A stretch of DNA of 64,000 nucleotides from MH13 sp040219355 (GTDB lineage Bacteria; Pseudomonadota; Alphaproteobacteria; Rhizobiales; MH13), in contig JAVJSN010000006.1 in the NCBI GenBank assembly GCA_040219355.1, forward strand, positions 30,929 to 94,928, given 5' to 3'. The translations under genes were made by a program, and so were the position numbers. Positions 8,883-16,540 of the stretch are shown here, one piece after another (the stretch's first letter is position 1; each line of letters opens with the position of its first letter). Under the pieces are notes generated by a model that saw nothing but the letters and a program-made list of their open reading frames with translations, was not told the origin of the DNA and made no database searches.

Positions 8883-9747
8883 TGAGGGCCTCCAGCAGTT
8901 TGGCGTTGGTGCCGGGCATATCCGCGTTGAAAGCATCAAGGTCGAACTCAACCTCGGCAATGCGCGGTGTGTATGTGCCCGCTTCAACCTCGCCGAGGAT
9001 GCGGTCGTACTCGGCACGGTCGATGGGCTTCCATTTGACGATGTCACCGGGCTTGAAGAAGACCATGAAGTCTTTCAGGTACGAGGTTTTTTGCTCCGGA
9101 TCGAAGATGGGCATCGGGGTGATGCCGAACATCTGGTAGCCACCCGCACCGCGCACGGAGTAGATGCAGGAGAAGCAACCCCCATAGCCAACGGTGAGCT
9201 TGGGTGTGTCTGTGCGTGGGCGCAGATATTTCGGCACCTCAAGCTGCTTCTCGCGCTCCACCAGCTGATAGAGGAACGGCAGTCCAGCCACGAACCCAAC
9301 CATGGACACGAACCAGGGCTGGGAATGATGCGCTTCGATGAACGCTTCAACGCTGTCATAGCCGTTGATCTTGGCGGCATAGTCCAGATCGGTTCCGTTG
9401 GGGTCCTGATGGCGCTCGCGAAAACGCATCAGCGTCTCATGCGTCCAGGGATCCTGGTAATAGACAGGTATCTCAATGATGCGGGTGGAGAGGCGCTTTT
9501 CGGCGTCCTCAGCCTTGTGCTCCAGCTCTTTGATGCGCGCCATGATGTCATCCGGGTGAATCACATCAGGATCAAAGCGCACCTGGAAGGAAGCATTGGC
9601 CGGGCAAATCTCGGTAACGCCCTCAATGCCGGCCTCGCGCACGGCATTGCTCATCGACAGCGATTTGAAGAACGCGTCGAGCGACATTTCGTCGTCCATC
9701 TCGACATAGATGTGCTCATCGCCACCGTTCGTGTAGCGGGTTTTCAT
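8872..9747 (-). CDS. pxpB: 5-oxoprolinase subunit B (KipI / allophanate hydrolase subunit 1 family)
   Basis: A 291-residue AHS1/KipI-domain protein. The C-terminal half carries KLTVGYGGCFSCIYSVRGAG and YQMFGITPMPIFDPEQK, the conserved AHS1 region. The N-terminal ~100 residues are less typical and make this protein longer than the ~220-residue E. coli PxpB. It lies between the biotin carboxylase gene, whose TAA it overlaps by one base (TAATG), and pxpC. Function in ATP-dependent 5-oxoproline hydrolysis is inferred from the presence of pxpA and pxpC. Confidence 0.87.
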   Translation of the reverse strand: MKTRYTNGGDEHIYVEMDDEMSLDAFFKSLSMSNAVREAGIEGVTEICPANASFQVRFDPDVIHPDDIMARIKELEHKAEDAEKRLSTRIIEIPVYYQDPWTHETLMRFRERHQDPNGTDLDYAAKINGYDSVEAFIEAHHSQPWFVSMVGFVAGLPFLYQLVEREKQLEVPKYLRPRTDTPKLTVGYGGCFSCIYSVRGAGGYQMFGITPMPIFDPEQKTSYLKDFMVFFKPGDIVKWKPIDRAEYDRILGEVEAGTYTPRIAEVEFDLDAFNADMPGTNAKLLEALNVA

Positions 9748-11129
9748 TATGCTGCTCCTTGTGATTGGGGCGGCATCAAGTTCCCGGCTTCAAGCCAGGG
9801 TTCGAGCCATTGGGTGTGGAAGTCGCCGGCCAGAACGCCTGGGTCACGGCAGAGGGCTTGATGCAGTGGGATGGTTGTTTTGATGCCGCCAATCGCCAGT
9901 TGATCGAGGGCTTGCGACAGCTTGGCTATGGCATCGGCGCGGGTTGCGCCGTGGACGATGAGCTTGCCAACAAGGGAGTCATAAAAGGGCGGGATCTGGT
10001 AGCCCTCATAGATGAAGTGATCAAAGCGGCTTCCCGGCAAGTCCGGCACCTTCATCGCGGCGACCTGACCGGGCCACGGCATGAACTGCATGAACGGATC
10101 TTCGGCGTTGATCCGCACTTCAATGGCGTGACCATCGCGGATTATGGCATCCTGCGCGTGGGTCAGCGATGCGCCACCACAAACCTTGATCATCTCTTCG
10201 ACAAGCCCAACGCCGGTGATCATCTCGGTGACCGGATGTTCGACCTGAATGCGGGTGTTCATCTCGATAAAGAAGAACTCATTCGAAGCTTCGTCGTAGA
10301 GATATTCGAGCGTACCTGCGCCGCGATAGTTGACGGCTTCGGCGAGTGCCACAGCACTTGCGCACAGAGCTTGGCGGGTGGGTTCATCCAAACAGGTCGC
10401 GCCGGCTTCTTCCCAGACTTTTTGCCGTCGCCGTTGAAGGGAGCATTCGCGCTCAAAGTAATGAACTGCTTGCGTGCCATCCCCCATGATCTGCACTTCG
10501 ATATGGCGCGGCGCGTTGATAGCGCGTTCAAGGTAGAGGCCGCCGTCTCCAAACGCAGCAGCCGCTTCAGCCTGCGCTTGCGGTGCCATTGTGCGCAGTT
10601 CGCCTTCATTCTGCGCGATACGGATGCCCTTTCCGCCACCACCGGCGGCTGCTTTGATCATAACCGGATAACCAATATCGGCGGCCACGCGTGTGGCCTC
10701 ATCGACCGTATCCAGACGACCTTTTGAGCCTGGCACCACAGGCACGCCGGCGGCCTGCGCAGCCTCGCGTGCAGCAACCTTGTCACCCATGCGGTCGATG
10801 GTGTCGGCATCTGGGCCAATGAAAACCATACCGGCATTGGCCACAGCTCGAGCGAAGGTCGCGCTCTCGGCGAGAAACCCGTAGCCGGGGTGCACCGCAT
10901 CGGCGCTCATTTTCTTGGCAGCGGCGATCACCTTCTCAATGTTGAGATAGGATTCGCTGGCTTTGGCCGGGCCGATGCAAACTGCCTCGTCGGCCAGGCG
11001 CACCGCCATCATGTCTGCGTCTGCCTCGGAGTAGACTTGAACGGTTTCAATGCCCAACGTCTTGGCCGCGCGGTTGATCCGCACAGCGATCTCGCCACGG
11101 TTTGCTATCAGGAGGCGCTTGATGGCCAT
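9747..11129 (-). CDS. Biotin carboxylase subunit (AccC-like) in the pxp operon
   Basis: A 460-residue biotin carboxylase: RLLIANRGEIAVRI at the N-terminus, the ATP-grasp glycine loop AAAGGGGKGIRIAQN near residue 160, EFFFIEMNTRIQVEHPVTE near 285-300 and the C-terminal domain. It should carboxylate the biotin of the small carrier protein encoded 3 nt upstream, using ATP and bicarbonate. It is probably not the housekeeping AccC, since it sits among pxpA, pxpB and pxpC; accD elsewhere in the window belongs to the fatty-acid enzyme. The acceptor of the carboxyl group in this operon is not known. Confidence 0.9.
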   Translation of the reverse strand: MAIKRLLIANRGEIAVRINRAAKTLGIETVQVYSEADADMMAVRLADEAVCIGPAKASESYLNIEKVIAAAKKMSADAVHPGYGFLAESATFARAVANAGMVFIGPDADTIDRMGDKVAAREAAQAAGVPVVPGSKGRLDTVDEATRVAADIGYPVMIKAAAGGGGKGIRIAQNEGELRTMAPQAQAEAAAAFGDGGLYLERAINAPRHIEVQIMGDGTQAVHYFERECSLQRRRQKVWEEAGATCLDEPTRQALCASAVALAEAVNYRGAGTLEYLYDEASNEFFFIEMNTRIQVEHPVTEMITGVGLVEEMIKVCGGASLTHAQDAIIRDGHAIEVRINAEDPFMQFMPWPGQVAAMKVPDLPGSRFDHFIYEGYQIPPFYDSLVGKLIVHGATRADAIAKLSQALDQLAIGGIKTTIPLHQALCRDPGVLAGDFHTQWLEPWLEAGNLMPPQSQGAA

Positions 11130-11132
11130 GGC

Positions 11133-11369
11133 TTAGCTTGCAACCTCGGCAAGGACTTGGCCTGCCGTCACCGGCGCCTCGTTGTCAGCAACGTAGCTTT
11201 CAAAGCTTCCGGCGATCTCGGCCTTCACCTCGATGAAGGTTTTCATCACCTCGACCAGACCAATGGTATCGCCGATAGCCACGCTGTCGCCTTTGGCTTT
11301 GAAGGGCGGCGAGTTGGGATCTGGCTTGTGATAAAATGTGCCCGGAAGCGGTGATTGAATATTGGCCAT
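11133..11369 (-). CDS. Miniature biotin carboxyl carrier protein
   Basis: A 78-residue biotinyl/lipoyl-attachment domain with no AccB-type N-terminal extension. The probable biotinylated lysine is Lys43 in GLVEVMKTFIEV, where most carriers have (E)AMKM. The N-terminal PLPGTFYHKPDPNSPPF resembles the entry strand of biotinyl domains. It is encoded between pxpA (45 nt away) and a biotin carboxylase (3 nt away), and should be the carrier for that carboxylase. Biotin supply would come from BioMNY further down the same strand. Whether BirA accepts the V-M-K-T context is likely but not proven here. Confidence 0.88.
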   Translation of the reverse strand: MANIQSPLPGTFYHKPDPNSPPFKAKGDSVAIGDTIGLVEVMKTFIEVKAEIAGSFESYVADNEAPVTAGQVLAEVAS

Positions 11370-11414
11370 GGCGGGTGTCCTTGTGCTCGTCTTCGTTTCC
11401 GTTTTTCTGGGCCT

Positions 11415-12191
11415 TCAGTGCCCTATAACGGTGGCAGCGGGTGCGATGTTGATCCCAGCGTCGGTGAGCGCAGCGCGGATGGCTTTGCCCATCTCCAGAG
11501 CGCCGGGCGTATCGGAGTGGAAACAGATGGATTCAAACGCGATCTCGACGTCTTCGCCCTCAATGGTGGTGACCGTCCCCTCTTTGCAGGCCTTCACACA
11601 CTTGGCGGCGATCTGCTCAATGTTGGGTCGGCCAACCTGGCGGCGAAACACAATCGAACCCGAGGCGTCGTAGTCACGATCAGCGTAGAACTCGCGCACC
11701 ACAGGAAGACCGTTTTGCTTGGCGATTTCGTAGGTCTTCGAAATGCCCATGCAAAACAGGATGGTGTCGCCAGAAACATCGGCGATCGTTTCGACCAGGT
11801 GACGGGAGAGCTGCTCATTGACCGCAGCCTCCATGTAGAGCGCGCCATGAGGCTTGATGTGCTGAAGCGATACGCCGTGCCGACGACCAAATTCCCGCAG
11901 CGCACCAACTTGATAGATGATATCGTTGACCAGCTCTTCAGCGCTGGTCTCAATGCGCCTGCGTCCAAAGCCCTGAAGATCATTGTAGCCCGGGTGCGCA
12001 CCCAGTCCCACGCCGTATTTTCCGGCCAGTTGAACCACGCGGTTCATGGAGTTGGGGTCACCGGCGTGAAAACCTGTGGCAACGTTGGCTGAACTGATAA
12101 GCGCCATGATGTCTTCATCGGGGGCATCACCGAGCATCCATTGGCCGAACCCCTCGCCCATATCGCAATTCAGATCGACCACGCTCTTCAT
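11415..12191 (-). CDS. pxpA: 5-oxoprolinase subunit A (LamB/YcsF family)
   Basis: A 258-residue LamB/YcsF protein, the standard length. It starts MKSVVDLNCDMGEGFGQW and contains ALISSANVATGFHAGDPNSM near residue 45, GLGAHPGYND near 77 and LQHIKPHGALYME near 120, all hallmark metal/substrate regions. PxpA makes 5-oxoprolinase together with PxpB and PxpC. It is the first gene of a long minus-strand run (pxpA to the biotin importer) and is divergent from a LysR regulator across a 226-nt AT-rich spacer. The frame is open upstream to 12293, but homology begins at this ATG. Confidence 0.92.
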   Translation of the reverse strand: MKSVVDLNCDMGEGFGQWMLGDAPDEDIMALISSANVATGFHAGDPNSMNRVVQLAGKYGVGLGAHPGYNDLQGFGRRRIETSAEELVNDIIYQVGALREFGRRHGVSLQHIKPHGALYMEAAVNEQLSRHLVETIADVSGDTILFCMGISKTYEIAKQNGLPVVREFYADRDYDASGSIVFRRQVGRPNIEQIAAKCVKACKEGTVTTIEGEDVEIAFESICFHSDTPGALEMGKAIRAALTDAGINIAPAATVIGH

Positions 12192-12364
12192 CAACAACCA
12201 CCTTACTGGATGGATCACAGGCTTCCAAAAGCGCCCCCGAATGAAAAGTTCTATTTTTTGTGGAAGCAATATCGAAAAATGCGATACTCTCAAGAATATG
12301 GTTTTTACAAATGAAAACAGTTATTAAGAGTGGTGTTCTAGCGACCTTTTGTTGGCTCTGACGC

Positions 12365-12383
12365 GATATGATAATTTGATATC
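12365..12383. promoter_or_regulatory. Candidate LysR-type operator (GATAT-N9-ATATC)
   Basis: Inverted repeat GATAT-N9-ATATC in the AT-rich spacer between divergent pxpA and the LysR gene, 34 nt upstream of the LysR start. It satisfies the loose T-N11-A rule for LysR boxes. Position suits autoregulation plus control of the pxp operon. This is inferred from symmetry only. Confidence 0.4.
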
Positions 12384-12417
12384 TTTGTTTCAAATGACAA
12401 GAGATTAGGCAAAGCGC

Positions 12418-13329
12418 ATGAATTTGAGGCACCTGAAATATTTCGTTGCCACTGCAGAAACGGGCCAAGTGAGCCGCGCGGCCAACGCGCTGTCAATTTC
12501 ACAGTCTTCCGTTACGAGTGCGATCAAGGAGCTTGAGCAGACGCTGGACACGGCGTTGTTTCATCGAACATCACACGGCATGGAACTCACCGAGACCGGC
12601 CGTGAGTTCCTTTCCTCCTGCAAAGACATTTTGGAGAAGGTGGACGAGGCGACGAGGCTTTCCCGGCGCCCCAGCGAGTTGACCGGCGCGCTTTCAATCG
12701 CCGCAACTTACACGGTGATCGGCTATTTCCTGCCCTACCATCTTGATCGGCTTGCTCAGCTACACCCCGGCCTTGATATCACGTTGCACGAACTTAACCG
12801 CGAGAGCATCGAAGAAGGGCTTTTGTCCAATCGATTTGATATGGCGGTTCTGCTGACGTCGAACCTCAGCAACCCACATCTTGAAACGGAGACGTTGATG
12901 CGCTCGCCGCGGCGCCTTTGGGTGCCCAGTGGTCACCGCTTCGCGCGTGCCGGCAAGGCGACATTCAAAGATGTCGCACAGGAAGACTACATCATGCTGA
13001 CGGTGGATGAGGCGGCGCACACGACGATGCGCTATTGGAGCGAGACCAACTACACACCGCGCACCAAACTGCGCACCTCTTCAGTGGAAGCCGTGCGCTC
13101 AATGGTTGCCAATGGGCGCGGTGTCACCATTTTATCGGACATGGTCTACCGGCCATGGTCACTGGAGGGCAAACGCCTGGAAACAGCAGCAACTGACGTG
13201 AGCTTGCCGTCGATGGATGTGGGCCTCGCCTGGGATCGAGCCGCTGACTTCTCGCCACCGATGAGCGTGCTACGTGACTATTTCCACCAAGCCTACGTCA
13301 CGCCGCAGGTTGGCCCTCAGCACCGATAG
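12418..13329 (+). CDS. LysR-family transcriptional regulator divergent from the pxp operon
   Basis: A 303-residue LysR regulator: winged-helix domain at residues 1-60 (MNLRHLKYFVATAETGQVSR, then SISQSSVTSAIKELEQ) and a periplasmic-binding-like effector domain from ~90. Divergent placement next to pxpA makes control of the pxp/biotin cluster its most likely job. Its ligand is unknown; 5-oxoproline, glutamate or the ligand of the TorT-like protein are candidates. It ends 20 nt before the convergent IclR gene bhcR. Confidence 0.88.
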   Translation: MNLRHLKYFVATAETGQVSRAANALSISQSSVTSAIKELEQTLDTALFHRTSHGMELTETGREFLSSCKDILEKVDEATRLSRRPSELTGALSIAATYTVIGYFLPYHLDRLAQLHPGLDITLHELNRESIEEGLLSNRFDMAVLLTSNLSNPHLETETLMRSPRRLWVPSGHRFARAGKATFKDVAQEDYIMLTVDEAAHTTMRYWSETNYTPRTKLRTSSVEAVRSMVANGRGVTILSDMVYRPWSLEGKRLETAATDVSLPSMDVGLAWDRAADFSPPMSVLRDYFHQAYVTPQVGPQHR

Positions 13330-13348
13330 TGGCGCAGATCTGGCATCT

Positions 13349-14191
13349 TCATTGCCCAGGTGTCTCACCGCCAATGGACCTGGATAGCGATGCGGCGGCT
13401 TCGATCACGGCATTGCTCAATAGGGTAATCTGTTCCAGGCCGACACGACTTGTAGGCCCTGATACGGAGATCCCCGCGACAGCCTCCCTGCTCATGTCGA
13501 ACACCGGTGCCGCGATGCATCGCATGCCTAGGTTTTTCTCCTCGCCATCAATTGCGAAACCGCGCTCGCGTGTTTCCGCCAAGTCGGCGCGTAAGGCGTC
13601 CAGGTCAGTGATGGTGTGCTTGGTGAAAGCTTGCGGACTGTGCGCCGCAAACACACGTTGCAGGCGCTCCTCGTCCATATGAGCGAGCAATGCTTTACCG
13701 ATACCAGACGCGTGCATTGGCGAAAGAGTGCCCGGCGGAAAGAAGGCCCGAATGCTCTCATGAGTTTCCACCTGGCCGATAAACAGCACCGAGCCATTGC
13801 GCTCCATACCCAGATTGGCGGTCTCTCCTGTCTGCTCCATCAGCTTGCGCAAGACGGGGCGAGCGCGATCAACAAGGCTGGAACGCCGCAGGAAACGAGC
13901 GCCGATGACAAAGGCTCGCGCACCAATGTGCCATACTTGCTCGTCGGCATCGAACTCCACCAAGCCGCGCCCTTCAAGCGTCACCAGAATGCGGTACACG
14001 GTGGCTGGCGACTGACCCATCTGTGAGGCCAATGTCGACAGTGTCTTGCCTTGGGCCTCGCTCAAGAACTCAAAAACCGCCATTGCGCGATCGAGCGATT
14101 TGATGGTGTTTTGGGCCGTTTTGTCATCCCAGCCGCGCGGTCGTCCGCGCGCACGATGGCGCTCCTGTTCTGGCAATTTCAGCTCTTCCAT
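13349..14191 (-). CDS. bhcR: IclR-family regulator of the beta-hydroxyaspartate cycle
   Basis: About 280 residues. The N-terminal tail has RARGRPRGWDD, followed by an IclR winged helix (SLDRAMAVFEFLSEAQGKTL, PATVYRILVTLEGRGLVE, residues ~30-90) and the IclR effector domain (ASGIGKALLAHM near 165; GMRCIAAPVFD near 225). Its divergent position from bhcABCD and its sequence style match BhcR, which senses glyoxylate and controls that operon. An in-frame GTG at 14206 exists; the ATG at 14191 follows a GAGGA box at good spacing and is preferred. Confidence 0.9.
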   Translation of the reverse strand: MEELKLPEQERHRARGRPRGWDDKTAQNTIKSLDRAMAVFEFLSEAQGKTLSTLASQMGQSPATVYRILVTLEGRGLVEFDADEQVWHIGARAFVIGARFLRRSSLVDRARPVLRKLMEQTGETANLGMERNGSVLFIGQVETHESIRAFFPPGTLSPMHASGIGKALLAHMDEERLQRVFAAHSPQAFTKHTITDLDALRADLAETRERGFAIDGEEKNLGMRCIAAPVFDMSREAVAGISVSGPTSRVGLEQITLLSNAVIEAAASLSRSIGGETPGQ

Positions 14192-14209
14192 GGCATCCTC
14201 AATCACTAA

Positions 14210-14235
14210 ATGAAATCTTGTTTCATTATATGAAA
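14210..14235. promoter_or_regulatory. Probable BhcR operator: three alternating ATGAAA/TTTCAT half-sites
   Basis: ATGAAA (14210-14215), TTTCAT (14221-14226) and ATGAAA (14230-14235) form two overlapping perfect dyads, one with a 5-nt and one with a 3-nt spacer. They lie just upstream of bhcR and ~125 nt before bhcA in a strongly AT-rich spacer. IclR proteins bind such short palindromes. Binding by BhcR is inferred. Confidence 0.6.
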
Positions 14236-14358
14236 AATATAAACGTTTGACAAGATTGATTTATTTTTGAAATTCCGTTTCTGAAAAAAGATTTCAAAAA
14301 AATTTCCTTCCCTGGAACTTCTGCGTATGGTCAGCGCCAAGATGCGAAGGAGGCGGCT

Positions 14359-15549
14359 ATGAGCTTGCAAAATCCAGTTTTCATTCCAGGGCCTACAAAC
14401 ATTCCCGAAATCCTGCGGAAGGCATGCGATATGCCAACGGTCGATCATCGCTCGCCGTTTTTCGGCACTATCCTGCATCCGGCGCTCGACAAAGTACGCC
14501 GCATTCTCAAGAGCCAAAGCGCTGAAATCTTTATTTTCCCATCCACAGGGACAGGTGGATGGGAAACGGCTTTGACCAACACGCTGAGCGCGGGCGACAA
14601 AGTTCTCTCAGCGCGCAACGGCATGTTCTCCCATCGCTGGATCGATATGTGCCAGCGGCACGGCCTGGACGTTGAAGTGGTTGAAACACCATGGGGCCAT
14701 GGCCTGCCTGCCGATCGCTATGCTGAGATTTTGAAGGCCGACAGAGCCCATACGATCAAGGCAGTGCTTGCCACGCACAATGAGACAGCGACGGGCGTGC
14801 GCTCGAACATTTCTGCCGTGCGCAAGGCTCTTGATGATGCTGACCACCCTGCTCTGTTGCTGGTTGATGGTGTTTCATCGATCGCTTCAATGGATTTCCG
14901 CTTCGACGAGTGGGGCGTCGACGTCGCCGTGACAGGGTCGCAAAAAGGTTTCATGCTCAGCGCTGGTTTGGCCATTGTTGGCTTCAGCGAAAAGGCGATG
15001 GAGGCGACCAAATCCGCCAAGCTGCCGCGCACATTCTTTGACGTTCATGACATGCGCAAAGGCTATGAGAACAGCGCCTACCCCTACACGCCGACGATCG
15101 GCCTCATCAACGGGCTCAACACGGCCTGTCAGATGATCCTGGACGAAGGCTTGGAGAATGTCTTTGATCGCCACCACCGGATTGCCGAAGGTGTTCGACA
15201 GGCTGTTGCCGCATGGGGCCTAGAGCTTTGCGCAGCTTCGTCAGACGTGTACTCTGATACGGTGAGCGCGATCAAAACACCTACCGGCTTCAATGCCACA
15301 AGCATCGTCACGCACGCCGCTAGCACATACGGCGTTGCCTTTGGTGTGGGGCTTGGGGAAGTTGCAGGCAAAGTATTCCGCATCGGCCATCTGGGAAGCC
15401 TAACCGACGTGATGACGTTGAGCGGTATTGCGACTGCCGAGATGTGTATGGCCGATCTTGGCCTCGATATTGAACTGGGGTCTGGTGTTGCTGCAGCCCA
15501 AAATTACTATCGCGGTCATCCCGCGATCGCTCCCAAGCTTGCCGCCTAG
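14359..15549 (+). CDS. bhcA: L-aspartate-glyoxylate aminotransferase (BHA cycle)
   Basis: A 396-residue class V, PLP-dependent aminotransferase of the serine-glyoxylate type. FIPGPTNIPEILRKACD opens the protein, FPSTGTGGWETALTN is at ~60-74 and the PLP lysine is Lys196 in VTGSQKGFML. BhcA transfers the amino group of aspartate to glyoxylate, giving oxaloacetate and glycine, and so feeds glycine to BhcC. It is the first gene of the operon and has a strong AAGGAGG box 7-8 nt before the ATG. The immediate bhcB, bhcC and bhcD neighbours separate it from the serine cycle enzyme. Confidence 0.93.
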   Translation: MSLQNPVFIPGPTNIPEILRKACDMPTVDHRSPFFGTILHPALDKVRRILKSQSAEIFIFPSTGTGGWETALTNTLSAGDKVLSARNGMFSHRWIDMCQRHGLDVEVVETPWGHGLPADRYAEILKADRAHTIKAVLATHNETATGVRSNISAVRKALDDADHPALLLVDGVSSIASMDFRFDEWGVDVAVTGSQKGFMLSAGLAIVGFSEKAMEATKSAKLPRTFFDVHDMRKGYENSAYPYTPTIGLINGLNTACQMILDEGLENVFDRHHRIAEGVRQAVAAWGLELCAASSDVYSDTVSAIKTPTGFNATSIVTHAASTYGVAFGVGLGEVAGKVFRIGHLGSLTDVMTLSGIATAEMCMADLGLDIELGSGVAAAQNYYRGHPAIAPKLAA

Positions 15550-15562
15550 AAGGACTTTGCTG

Positions 15563-16513
15563 ATGTACATTCCCACCTACGATGATGTCCTGGCCGCGCA
15601 TAAGCGCATCGAACCGCACATTCATCGCACACCCATTCTGACCTCGTCCTACTTCAACGACCTTGTCGGTGCGCAGCTTTTTTTTAAATGCGAAAACTTC
15701 CAAAAAGCTGGAGCTTTCAAGGTACGCGGCGCTTCCAACGCTGTGTTTGGTCTGTCGGATGAGGATGCCAAGCAGGGCGTGGCAACGCATTCCTCGGGCA
15801 ACCATGCGCTGTCGCTGAGCTACGCCGCCGGACGGCGCGGCATCCCTTGCAACGTCGTGATGCCGCGCACCGCTCCGCAAGCGAAAAAGGATGCCGTTCG
15901 GGGTTATGGTGGCATTATCACGGAGTGTGAACCATCGACATCAAGCCGCGAGGCGGTGTTCGCCGAAGTTCAAGCCAAGACCGGCGGCGATTTCGTGCAC
16001 CCCTACAATGATCCGCGAGTAATCGCCGGCCAAGGAACCTGCTCGCGCGAGCTTATGGAGCAAACGGACGGGGTCGATATGGTGATTGCACCGATCGGCG
16101 GTGGCGGGATGATTTCCGGCACCTGCCTAACGCTTTCGAACATCGCGCCGGAGACAGAGATCATCGCAGCAGAGCCCGAGCAGGCAGACGATGCTTATCG
16201 CAGCTTCAAAGCCGGCCATATCATCGCTGACGATGCACCCGATACCATTGCCGACGGGCTGAAAGTGCCGCTCAAAGAGCTGACTTGGCACTTCGTTTCC
16301 AACCATGTCACCGACATTCTGACAGCCTCAGAACAAGAGATCATCGATGCGATGAAACTGACCTGGAAACGCATGAAGATTGTCATGGAGGCAAGCTGCG
16401 CGGTGCCGCTCGCTACCATTTTGAAAAATAAGGACCGGTTCGCGGGCAAGCGAGTCGGCGTCATCATCACCGGCGGCAATGTCGATCTCGACACACTGCC
16501 ATGGATCAAATGA
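15563..16513 (+). CDS. bhcB: erythro-beta-hydroxyaspartate dehydratase
   Basis: A 316-residue fold-type II PLP enzyme. Lys53 in GAFKVRGASN is the PLP lysine, SSGNHALSLSYAA binds phosphate/carboxylate, and the glycine-rich loop APIGGGGMISG is near residue 177. Alone it would be called threonine/serine dehydratase or serine racemase. Between bhcA and bhcC it is best read as BhcB, which converts (2R,3S)-beta-hydroxyaspartate to iminosuccinate and water. Start chosen at MYIPTYDDVLAAH, 13 nt after bhcA; the frame continues upstream inside bhcA without homology. Confidence 0.92.
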   Translation: MYIPTYDDVLAAHKRIEPHIHRTPILTSSYFNDLVGAQLFFKCENFQKAGAFKVRGASNAVFGLSDEDAKQGVATHSSGNHALSLSYAAGRRGIPCNVVMPRTAPQAKKDAVRGYGGIITECEPSTSSREAVFAEVQAKTGGDFVHPYNDPRVIAGQGTCSRELMEQTDGVDMVIAPIGGGGMISGTCLTLSNIAPETEIIAAEPEQADDAYRSFKAGHIIADDAPDTIADGLKVPLKELTWHFVSNHVTDILTASEQEIIDAMKLTWKRMKIVMEASCAVPLATILKNKDRFAGKRVGVIITGGNVDLDTLPWIK

Positions 16514-16540
16514 TCGAAGATCAAAAAGGGAGATAATGCG

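Noticed and set aside
8842..9861. 339-aa plus-strand frame
   Set aside because: Antisense to pxpB, pxpC and the carboxylase; no family features, and the minus-strand genes are clear.
9765..10727. 320-aa plus-strand frame
   Set aside because: Shadow of the biotin carboxylase; no motif.
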